Shown one piece after another: positions 50,661 to 61,917 of a stretch of 64,000 nucleotides of DNA. The notes under the pieces are model-generated. The model worked only from the letters and a program-made list of their open reading frames with translations, made no database searches and was not told where the DNA came from. Position 1 is the first letter of the stretch. Every line of letters starts with the position of its first letter. The stretch comes from Paragordius varius (lineage: Eukaryota; Nematomorpha): NCBI GenBank assembly GCA_964247055.1, contig OZ176053.1, positions 8,370,001 through 8,434,000 of the forward strand, written 5' to 3'. The translations under genes were made by a program, and so were the position numbers.

Positions 50661-53444
50661 GTGGTTGTTCACTATGACTTAAACTTTTAAATTTTGTATA
50701 TTAGACACTTGAGCATAGATATAGCCAACTTACAAATTTATGCTGATTACCCTTACAATCAATTAATATGGCATTTCCAGCACATCTTATAGTGTGTCTT
50801 TTGTCTTGTTAAAGAGGATAAAGTTTGTTGCGAAAAGTTATACTTTTGTTTCAGATAGATGTATTTGTCCTTTTTGGTCAATTTTATATCCCATATGTGT
50901 CAATGTAGGTGGTTAAGATTCCTGGAGTCCTATAGATATCAATAGCGTCTATAATTGATCTATTAATCCGAATGGCATATTGATTGACAATTTCGAGCAA
51001 AATAATTTCAACCAATTTTATTCACTGTTCAGATAGGTTTTTAGCCGGTACGCTCCCTATATATTTTCCTTTGTTTTGTAGAGCTTAAAATCTTTTTCGT
51101 TCCGTAGATTTTAAATAGTTTTTGACAAAATTAAATAAATTAAATGGAATCATGTGTTTTTAATTTGGAATATTTATAATTTTTTAAATTAACGATTTAG
51201 GTCCGGTCTCCTTGTCCAACAAATATTTCTACGATATCCTTCGTTATCTGTTTGGCACAACTTGGTATTGGCAACGGATGATATAAAAAACATATATTAT
51301 TGTTGTTATTATTAAATATATTTTCCATTATAGTTCCTCGAAATATGATCAATATGACTTTTGATGCACAAACAATTGGCTTTTATTGCCCGTTTTGATA
51401 ATTAATTATGGGCTTTTAATAACCTTAAACTTCTACGTGTCCCTTTTTAAATTCCTTTTTTTTTATTATTTTTAAAGAATATAAAACTTACTTTGTGTTA
51501 TAAATGTTGTTAGCGCCATGGTATCAAGCGGTTTTTGACCTAAAACGCGAATTAAAATATTAAGCATCGGTATGCCGATAGATTTGATAATAATTATCGT
51601 AGCCTTTGGATTTCTGCCCTATGTACACATTTTCAAACGCGGCCCACTGAATATTTCGCCTTAATGGGGCTTGCGATTTGAGGCCTATTTTCTGGGATAT
51701 ATAAGCAATCCCTTAAAATGTTGTAAACTATGCGCTTAGGTGCTGTTTGTGGTCTAAAACCCCCCGATAGATTTGATGATTTAAACCGCACCGTGTAGGA
51801 GGTGACCTACATAAATCCTCAACTATTGTTAAAAAAAGCACTCTCGTTCTTGTAACATTAGGAGATAAATTTTATATGCAAAATAGAGTATTCATATCCA
51901 CGTTGGTCCATTCACATTATTGTTGTTAATTGGTAATACACTAGCGTATGATATAAAACGAATTTAATCATATATAAATCTTTAACCAATTAATAAATAA
52001 TCGGTAATATTATTGCTTCAGAATTTGATTATATACATGTTAAGATCATCAAATATTCAGAAGCCTTCTACCCATACAATTATGAATAAATCGCAAAAAA
52101 GAATGTAGTTTAGAAAACGCGAATCGAGAAAAATATAAAGGTAACTTAACACAGCAACATAGCCCGATGGTTTTTATCTTAAAATTAATGTTCCAAAAAC
52201 AATTTAAAAGTCTTTATTTATTTTGGTATATTTCTTATTAAATAAAAAATATTTTAAAATTTGAGCATACCGATATAAATTTCAAAGAATAGTTGTTAGC
52301 GAAAAAATCAATGACCCTCTAAAAGTGTATGTTTGAATGAGATTTAAATTATAAATTATTCGAGGGCAACATAGGTTAAATATACGTAAATTTTTTGCAT
52401 TGATGCTTAAAATTGGATATCGTACTATGGACCCTAGACCACCACATCATGAAAAGAAATCCCTGTTTTTGTGATATCGTTTTTTAACATTATGTTATTT
52501 TTAACATCAAATCTAACCATTTCAATCATTAGTTAAGCAAAATATAGGGTGTCAAATATGTGATGAGATTTAGGGTTATATTCTTTTTCTTAACAACTGT
52601 TTTTAATAAAATTAAAATCTTTGGCAACATCCGGCTAAAAAAAAGGAAAAACATGGAATTACTTGTACTTAAAAAATTTAACTTATATTTACAAGTTAAT
52701 ATTCCAACATTATTTTTGTGTATTGAAGCAAAAAGATGTTTCTAGTGTGGAAAGTGTACAGGGTTATATTCAAATCTACTATTAGGTCTTATAATTTACT
52801 TAAACATTGATATAGATAGAAAAATTTTAAAATTTTTACGATTGTAGATTAAAACCACGGGGATCTATTTTATGAGTTATTAAACTTTTGCCTTTCTTTA
52901 TATTAGGACTTAAATACCATAACTCTAATTCAGCTTATATAATATATACTGTACAAATATTATAAATAGATCTAGCTGTGTTCAAAAATCTATGTAATTT
53001 ATCACTAAAATATATAAAAGGACAATCATTGCTAAGATTTTGGCAGAATATTATACTAGACGCTGAAAGCCAAATGGATTATACGGTTATAAAATTAACA
53101 AAAAAAATTTTTTATATATGAATTCATGCGACAATCTGTCGATTTTATTCATATAAACTTCGAACAGTTAGTTACCTGATTAAGAAAAATTGTGATTATA
53201 ATATTAAGATATATAAGTACATTTATTAGTTATTTCTTTTTTTAAATTTTATCCCCATCAAAAAACTTATGTTTCGTTTGGTAAGTTTCATTTTAGGATA
53301 CCAAAAAAAAACATAAATAAACAAAATCGGAACCCAATTATACAATTTAAATAAATTTATTTGTTTTAAAATAAAATATAATTATCTATATTTTGCATAG
53401 CAGAAACATATAATATATTTTAAATAATAAAATTATATAATAAA
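50661..53444. other. No gene assigned; unexplained higher-GC block near 51.5-51.9 kb
   Basis: Mostly AT-rich. Between about 51200 and 51900 GC is locally higher (GGTCCGGTCTCCTTGTCC, GCGGCCCACTG, CACCGTGTAGGAGGTGAC) and 'gatagatttgat' occurs twice (51571, 51768). Minus-strand 50900-51010 is open with Ile-rich text (IIDAIDIYRTPGILTTYID). Possibly a decayed element; not assignable. Confidence 0.25.
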
Positions 53445-54206
53445 TCAGGAGTATTTATCAGTAAAGGATGTTGTGTTTTGAAGTAAATTATTCAACAATA
53501 GGATGTAGTTGCTGGCTTGACGTAATGTTTCAACTTTTGAAATTTTTTTCTTATCCAACTCTGGACCAGGGATTTTTTGCTTTAGCGATGCAAATGCGTC
53601 ATTCAATTGTTTTACCCTATTCCGTTCTCTGGCATTCCTTCGTTGTGTAATATAGATTTCATTTAAGTAATCATAAGCGACTATATTCGTATAATCTTTT
53701 ACGTCAGTTTTGTCGGAATTTGATGATTCTTCATCTGATGGATAGTTATTATTAATATGATTGTTACTTATGGTATTTGAATTTGATGTTTTTGGAATAA
53801 TAATAGGTGCTTGAGATATCGTATTTGGCCTGGAAAAGGTTTGGCGTGTGTTTAATGGTGTTAGGTAAGGTTGATATCTCTTTCTAGAGACTGTCATATT
53901 TTTGGGTGGTTCATGTATTTTAAGACGATCATCACATGATTCATATGGGTTGGTAGTTTGATAAAACGTTTGATTTTCATCACGAATGAATTTTTCTTCC
54001 TGGTTTGGTAGGGCCATAAGAGGATTGACTTTGGTTTCCAATCTGGTTTCTTGTGATTCATAACTGTTTGCCGCCACTGATGAGTGGAATAAATGTTCAG
54101 ATTTGATTGATATATTATTAGGAATCCTAAAATACTCGTCTGTTCTTGTTGTTGTAACAGGGGCATAATGATAGTATTTTGGTGGATAGTAAAATATTTC
54201 ATTCAT
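53445..54206 (-). CDS. Achaete-scute-family bHLH transcription factor, intronless
   Basis: Proneural-type DNA-binding factor expected to bind E-boxes as a heterodimer with an E protein. Single exon, 253 aa. The bHLH domain occupies residues ~189-243, next to the C-terminus: basic region RRNARERNRVKQLN, helix 1 DAFASLKQKIPG, loop PELDKKKISKV, helix 2 ETLRQASNYILLLNNLL. RRNARERNRVKQ.N and KISKVETLR are diagnostic of the ASCL family (ASCL1: RRNERERNRVKLVN, KMSKVETLR). The N-terminal 185 residues are Asn/Ser/Tyr-rich and of low similarity. Intronless structure fits ASCL genes. Not enough to choose between ASCL1-like and ASCL3/4-like. Isolated from other genes by ~7 kb on the 5' side. Confidence 0.92.
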   Translation of the reverse strand: MNEIFYYPPKYYHYAPVTTTRTDEYFRIPNNISIKSEHLFHSSVAANSYESQETRLETKVNPLMALPNQEEKFIRDENQTFYQTTNPYESCDDRLKIHEPPKNMTVSRKRYQPYLTPLNTRQTFSRPNTISQAPIIIPKTSNSNTISNNHINNNYPSDEESSNSDKTDVKDYTNIVAYDYLNEIYITQRRNARERNRVKQLNDAFASLKQKIPGPELDKKKISKVETLRQASNYILLLNNLLQNTTSFTDKYS

Positions 54207-56560
54207 TTTGTGTATGAAAAAGTTGGAATTTGAATTTATAAAATGGGATTAAAATATTTTTTTAGTTTTGTTAATTAAGTTAATTAAGATAATTGTGACA
54301 AGTAGATGCTAGTAAAAGTTATTACACAACAATAGGTAGAAGTGTGTAGTGTCACTTGTAATTTTTAAAAAACTTTTTTTTTTACAATATTCTTAATCAA
54401 TTAAAATCTTTATGATATAAAAAAATCTTTAAACAATGATTATATACATGTAGTATATTGTAATCATATCAAAGCAATATTGTTATCTTTGGGGGGTAAT
54501 TTTTTGAGATATATTTTGTGTTTGTTTTATATGTCTAACAATCAATACTCTTTATCAGTGATTGACCCTCTTATATTGTCGTTTTTTATGTCACTCATTT
54601 ATATAATGCCTTAACAAAATTAAAAAATTTCCGATTTTCTATGCAAACTTTTATTTTTAAACTATAATAATAATATAATTGAACATTTATTACATGTTTA
54701 ATGGGTTTTAAACTAATTATACTATGACTTCAAAAAATTTCGTAAAAAAAGTTTTGATCACTGACTGTCTTTGTTTGTTTTTCTTATATACGTAATCTTT
54801 AAATTAAATATAATTATTATATTATATTATTATATTTTAATACGTAAATTATATAATACTTTAAGAAGATTTTATTTATATTATTAACAAGATTATCTGG
54901 TATTTATTTCCTTTAAAAAATTCTAACAGTATAAAGACCACTGACTATTTTTTATTGAGTTTCTTTGTCCGCAACAGAAAATAATAAAATTACACAAAGG
55001 AAGCTTTATCGACTTAAAACGGAACAGAATTGTATAACTTATATACTAACATTCCACTATTTTAATCTAATAAACTTTCAAATACTATACTTCTTAAAGT
55101 TACCAAATTTAGCTATTTGTTTTCTTATATCAAGAAAAAAAAATTTAATGCAAAGGTTTTTAAGAGATATTATTGATAAAGTATGGGCAACTAACGCCGA
55201 AAATTATAAACATGACATGTAAATATTTAGTACTTTTAATTATTAACATTTTATCCCATAAAATATTATAAAATTTTAGTAAAAATCATTTCCAACATAG
55301 GTATTTTTACTCATATTATAAACTTTGAACAACCTGCAAATAATTAATAAAAGGACGTTAACCCAATTATTTTTTGTGGGCTTCAATCATGATGATAAAG
55401 TGTAAAAATTTGATTACGTTTAAATGATAATTTTTATTGTAATTTTTTGATTATGTCTTCAATTTAATGCATATACGTTGATAAAAATCTTAGTTTCGTA
55501 AAAAACTTAAAAAGATACACATCTTCACACCTTTAAATAAGATTTTTAAATTATAAAACAAAATTGCCATAAAAAATATTAGTTAGATAAATCTTAGAGG
55601 GAACCAGGTAATTAAAACAACTCATTTTATATGTTTTAATAACCTTTTGTTTCAAGTATAGATCTATCTAATTATCAAATAATCTTATAATTTAATTATC
55701 AAAATATTGAATTTTTATATGCACAAAAGTGTTTGTCTTTGTATTTTTACTTTTCTGAAGTAAAAATATGTTTTAAAAAGATGGAAGGGGTTAACCTAAA
55801 ATGATTGATTGTTATGCAATATTGATGTAGACTTTATGTTAATTAAAAAATCCGATTTGTCTAACAATTTTATTTAATCAAATATTCATTTTACATATTT
55901 ATTTGTTTAATATAAACAAAGACAACTTAAGTGTTAATTCATTTATATGTTAATACCCTAAAATGTTTATTTGAAATTAATTTTGAGAGCTAAGAGAAGT
56001 GGATAAATTTTAATAATTATGCACAGGCAGCACTTAAAAACATATATATACAATTTATTAATATATATTTCCAATTAATTTACATTATGAATTCGATTTA
56101 CTTATTATACCCAGGGTGGTAATTGAGAAGTATATTTCCATATTCGATATTTCCTCCTTTGATTTTATATTTTTGACCAGCAAAGGATAGTCGTTGTAAT
56201 TTAATGCTACTAAAGAGACCTCCTTAAAATTTATTTTACCTAAACTTACAAAACCATTTTTTTATTTACACACATAAATTGGTATTGTATTACATGTATT
56301 AGGTCAAAAAACCAGTTTCTTATTAAATGTTGGCAAAATTAGTATTCGTTTGATATAACAGGCCAATGTTTCTTTAATCAATTTTCGGCCATCATCGTCT
56401 CTAACATTAAATAATTTTTTAATTCTGTCGATGTTTTAAAATGACGCATCCACCAATAATAAAGTTAAATATTGAGTAGCGGTCATTCCCTTTAACTTAG
56501 CATTGTTGTTTTCTCAGCAACTGTAACTTACAAACCAGTTTTGTTAAGTCTCCTTAATTT
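54207..56560. other. No gene seen; one weak open frame at 55.1-55.2 kb
   Basis: 5' flank of the bHLH gene. A plus-strand piece at about 55132-55218 (LMQRFLRDIIDKVWATNAEN) bounded by AG and GT looks exon-like but has no partners. Confidence 0.25.
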
Positions 56561-57697
56561 TGATGAAATATATAAATTCTGATAGGAAAATGTAACAGGA
56601 TTATTATAATGCTTTTGGTTTTGGCTCCTACGAGCGATTTATAGAAGTTATTTACACTTTTGTGGTTGGTGCTCGATAGCAAAATATGGCAAAATTTTCC
56701 CAAATTTTTTCAAATAATTTTTTTTGGTGAAAGCTAAATACTTCTTTCAAAATTCACCAAAAAATATCACTAAAATATATTATAACCTACATATGTAAGT
56801 AAAACATTATTTTTAAAATTTTAATTTTTAGATGTGGCTCCGAAAGTTCCAAATTTTTTCGCTCTTCATAGCTGTTAGTTTTTAAAATAAGCGCAAAATT
56901 GCCGAGATTGCGCTATAAAAATTGTCAATATATGCTAAATTTTGTGACTTTGTTTTTTTTAGAAAATGCCTTTTACAAAAATTTAATTTTTAAAATTTTG
57001 TTAGAGCATACTTCATACTATTTTGGAGAATGATGGAAACGATATAATAAAAGCTTTTTACTTTAAAAACACTTTTTCTATATAATTCAATGATGCTAAA
57101 CATGTCATTCGCTTAAGAATTTTCATTTAAATACTTTATAATTTTGGTAAGTTATAACAACACAATTTACATTAAACATAAATTTGAAGATGAACAAAAA
57201 TTTTAATCTCTGAATGATAGAAATGTTCAGCATCATTAAATTATTCAGAAAAGGTGTTTTCATAATACCTTAAAGCTTTTTTACCGTTTTTATTGTGCCT
57301 CAAAGTATGCAGAATGCAAGAAAATTTCCCTAAAAATTAGATTTTTGATAAAAGTATGCATTTTTTTGAAATTTTTTGGCATCAAAATTTAGCATTTTAG
57401 CGCAATCTCGGCATTTTTGGGTTTATTTTAAGAGACCTAGCCTATTTTAGAGGAGCGGAAAAAAATTATACTTCCAGGGCCCACATCTAAAAATAAATTT
57501 TGGTGATATTTGTCGGATATAAGCATTTAGCTTCACCAAAAATTTTTTATTAAGAAATGTGCGCAAATTTTGCCATTTTCTGATATGGAGCATTTACCGC
57601 AAAGGTATAAATAACTTACTTAAATCCGTAAGAGCCAAAACTAAAAGCATTAGGAAAACTTGATACATTTTCTCTCCAAAGTATATATATTTCATCA
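56561..57697. repeat. 1.14-kb foldback palindrome (family F, best copy)
   Basis: Arms of about 550 bp inverted around a centre near 57150. Ends TGATGAAATATATAAATTCTG and its complement; arm landmarks ATGCTTTTGGTTTTGGCTCC, AAGTTATTTACAC, GGTGAAAGCTAAATAC. At least four diverged relatives lie in this window. No coding. Confidence 0.75.
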
Positions 57698-57884
57698 GGA
57701 TATTTTTGTGAAGACTGTGTAATTCATAATATCATGTATCAGACTAACTTTTGCAGATTATTTTTTTAAAATGTTTTCTTTTTTTTCACCACTACACCCT
57801 ATATAATCATAAAAATGTAAAATATTGGCTTTGAAACAATTTTCCAGGAATTTTTATATTATATTATAATAATGAACATTTTAA

Positions 57885-60591
57885 TCTACATATTTATATG
57901 GAAAATGCTGGCTTTGTGATCTGTTTCCAGAAAACCGGTAAACCCATTGAAATCCAAATGTTGAAAAAATATAATCATTAATGAATGCCCCGACAATAGC
58001 TTCGTCCTTTTTTTGAATTAGGCCCCCAGTTCAGGCCCACCCCTTGTAAAAAAAGGGTTTTTTTGAAAACACAAGTCCACAAAAATCGTGTCTTTGAGAC
58101 AATTTTCTGGAAAACGTGTTGGACCATTCGATTTTAAATATATTTTTTTACTTATTTTCAATTGCGCCGAACATAATCGGCTCGCTTTTTTAACTTAGGC
58201 CTTCTTTTTACCCGCTCCCCAGGTAAAAAGCCATTTTTTTCAAAAAAATAAGTCCACAAAAATAATAATTTTAATCTATTTTTCGCCCAGGATATGAGAC
58301 GGTAAAAATTTAATGAGGATTCCAGATACCTGTTAAAAGGCAAAAATTTTAGTCCTGCGTTTTTTTATATTGGGTGATGGGTTTGAATAATAATAGAAAA
58401 TATACCGCTCTTTCTATTTCTATCAATGTTAGATGTAATTTAAATATAAAATGAGCTTTAATTTTACCCTAAAAATTAAATGAAGACGATTTTGCAAAAA
58501 TTTTGTAAAATAACGGCGTCGAAGTAGTTTGACATGGAACTTTTTTTTACAAAACAAAATTTTATTTAGATATTTTAGCATATTTATACAATTTTTATTG
58601 GGATAGATACATAAATTTAAATTGGGACCGTTTTCAGTAGTTTTTTGGAAACCATAATTCAAATCTAGTCTGGGGTGTTTAGATACCCCAATTTGAATCG
58701 AAATGTTAATTAGGCCCTTCATGCCCTGAAAAATGCGCCACCATAAAATGATTTTTTAGTTTGGAGGTAATTTTTCTAAAAACTAATGAATGAGAGAATA
58801 TGGAATTAATCATGATACCAGGTATTTACCGTAAAGAGGCAAAAATTTAAATCATGTGCTTTTTTCTATCAGCTTCTGGGCAGAGAGGTACCCGCCTAAA
58901 ACTGCGCCACTATATCTAAATTGCGTTTTTTAGGAGTTAATTTTCAAAACTTATCTGGCCACATAAGTTTAATAAGGGGCTGAAATATTACCTGTATAAA
59001 GACATTAGGTCGAGCGGTTTTTTTTAAATTAGCCGTTAATCATGCCCTTTACGCCCCAGAAAATGCGCTATCATTTAACTATTATTTGGTTTTAATGCCA
59101 TTCTTCCAAAAACTATTAGGAACACATTGAATGAAGGATGATTTAGGTATTCCCCTATAAAGGCGAAAATTTTTATCGAACGTCTTTTTTATATTGGCCT
59201 CTGGGTTGGCGGATACCGTCCAACTGCTCCACCATATTGATAGCGTGACTTAAGGAAAATTTTAGAAAACTTTTCAGGCCATATGTGAAATATTACCCGT
59301 AAAAAGGCAAAAATTTAAGAGAGCGGTTTTAAATTACTCCTTAATTAGGCCCTTGCCCTGAAAAATGCGCCACCATAGAATGACCTTTTGGTTTTGAGTC
59401 AATTTTTCGAAAATCCCACAAGAGCATATGGAATCAATCATGATTCCAGGTATTACCCGAAGTAAGGCTAAAATTTTAATCAAGCGTTTTTTTGTTTCGC
59501 TCCTGGTTAGGGGGCTCGTAAAACTGCGTCACCACTTCGATACAGCATACCTTAGGAGCCAAATTCCAGAAAACCATGCGACTATGTGAGTTCAATAAGG
59601 GCCTAAAATATTTATTACCCCTTAAAAAACAAATATTTTAGTATAGGAGGTTATTTCAATGAGTCGCCAAGTAAAGTCTAACGTCTGAAAAATGCGCAGC
59701 CATAAAAATTTTTTTAAATTTTGAAGCAATATTCCAAAAACTTATAGGAACATATGGAATCCATTATAATTCCAGATATTCCCCATATAAAGGCAAAATT
59801 TTGCTCAGCGCTTTTTTATACCTGGCCCTGGGTTAGGAGCTACCCGCCAAAAACTGCGCTACTATATAGGAATTGCGTTGTTTGGAGCTAATTTACAGAA
59901 AATTTATGAAGCTATATGAGCTCATTGAAAGCTTTAAATATTACCCGTAACTAAGTAAAAAGGTCAGGCGTTTTTTTATTAGCCGTTATGCCCTAATAAG
60001 CTATCATCTAACGATTATTTAGAGTTGAAGTATTTTTTCGAATAACCCATGAGACGATGGTATCAAAGATGATTCCAAATATTTGCCCTATAAAAGCAAA
60101 GAATTTAACTCAGCGCTTTTTCCTTAAGGACTATGAGAAGGGGTCTACCGGTTTTAAACTGAGACGTCATACAAAAATGGCGTGGTTTTAGAGCTAATTT
60201 TCAATTACTTAAGAAGCCATATAAGTTGAATTAAACACATTTCTGGGGAATTTGTATAATATATTTCTTTCCTTTAAAAAGGGACCACAAATGATTTACT
60301 TTTTATATCCCTTGATCCCAGATGTGTACACACAATTTCAAAATAAAACTTTTAATCATGATTTCGTAAAACGAAAATCTTAAAATAAATCCAATGATAA
60401 TTGAATATTTACTTTAATAAGGGTCAGTTTAAATATGGTTAATTTCGAAAGACCCTTAAAAGAATAATTAATTCTTTTTATTAAAAATGTTTTTTATTAT
60501 TTTTTATGTTCATTATCTCTATTTATTGCAAATTATTAATAATAATTACCGGTAAGACTACGTCACAGCGAAGCGTGACAGGGCCAGCTAG
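57885..60591 (+). mobile_element. 2.7-kb Helitron-like element with ~300-bp tandem array, both ends present
   Basis: Starts TCTACATATTTATATGG after A (57884) and ends GGGCCAGCTAG before T (60592). A hairpin GTCAC..GC-GAA-GC..GTGAC sits 9 bases before CTAG. The head (CCGGTAAACCC) and the array of ~300-bp units (58.7-60.2 kb, landmarks aaaatgcgcc, gagcatatgg) are colinear with 777-2880. A TTAA-MITE remnant interrupts it at about 58378-58705. The 3' end differs from that of the 10.8- and 34.4-kb copies although the 5' end is shared. No Rep/helicase. Confidence 0.75.
58378..58705 (-). mobile_element. TTAA MITE remnant nested in the Helitron-like element
   Basis: Reads in reverse TTTCGATTCAAATTGGGG...CTAGACTTAGATTTG-type family T sequence with the far end missing; the element interrupts the array, so it is younger than that copy. 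Confidence 0.55.
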
Positions 60592-61917
60592 TTTATTTTA
60601 CGAGCGTAAACAGAGTCATTTTTATGTAAAAATATCGCGACAAGCTTTTTGTTTATATTTTTAATTCCCGCCTCGAATTACACAAAAATTATTTTAATAA
60701 GAATGGATGTATAATTTAAATCCACATTTTTAACAGTAGGTAATGTCAAGCCTTAAAAATTGATTTTTGTCTGGCTGTATAGAGTAACTCTCACTGTTAA
60801 TAGCTTTAAACCACAAAGTCAATCAATATCAAAAATGCAAACATAAGTTCCTCAAACAATCAATTATTAAGGATTTTTTTGAATATTATCACACTTTAAA
60901 TTCTTTTTTATAAATCACTAATACCCTGTCATGCGTCGCTCTGACTTAATATGGAAAATGTACAAATAATATTTGATATATATTGATTATAAAGGAAACA
61001 CCAATGGCTGCATTGATATTTAATTAGGGCTAAATGTATTCCGTAAATGTCACGTATGGGGAATAGTATGGAGTTACTTTTTCTTAGAATAAGTATGCAA
61101 CCCAGAGGCTCAAATAAAATGTATTAAAAAGTTGGAGGGATTTGGTTGTCGCTCAGCGGCTGGGGTGACAAAAAAGGCTTCTTATCAGCGAGAATGAAAA
61201 TATCGTTTTCAAATATCGAAATGGGTTTACACAATTAAAAAACACTTAACTAGCAATTTACATTTTTACTGACAAAAAAATAAGGTAAAAACCTTGCGAG
61301 CTTTTAAAAAATTTCTAAGTTTGTTCGATTTCTCAATCAACATAGGTAAGATCTTATATTTTTCGACGATTAAACACTTGCCTTTTTACCGTGGATGCCC
61401 TTTAAAACAGGGAAACAGGAATATCTTAAAAAGTGGCCCGGACCACAATGGGTGCATTCTTAATTGAAAACACAATATCCTTTGAATTTTAATGGGTTTA
61501 CATGTTTTCTGGAAAATTGCATCAATGTACAATTTACACTGAAAAACATATGTTTATAACGTTTAGCAAATTATTTAAGAAGCAGTCAAAAATGTTTCCA
61601 TGATCGGTTAAACCCAACCTATCGAATTTTGAAAATTTGATATAAAAAATTTGAATATAATTGGTTTAAATCAAAAATTAACGTTGTTAGTTCTTAACAC
61701 TATTATCTGTCGCTTGATAAAAAATTAGCTTATTTAAAACCTATTGAAAAACGATTTTAAATGACATGTTATAGCAATACGATATTTAAATTTACAAAAG
61801 CTAAACAAATTTATTAATTGCCACATATAATATAAACAAATTTACAAATTAACGACGAATTCGCACTAATCACAATGCAGTAAAATAATATTTTATGGTA
61901 AATGCTAAAATAATTAA
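60592..61917. other. No gene seen
   Basis: AT-rich with a somewhat GC-richer patch at 61.0-61.5 kb; no coding or repeat structure recognised. Confidence 0.3.
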
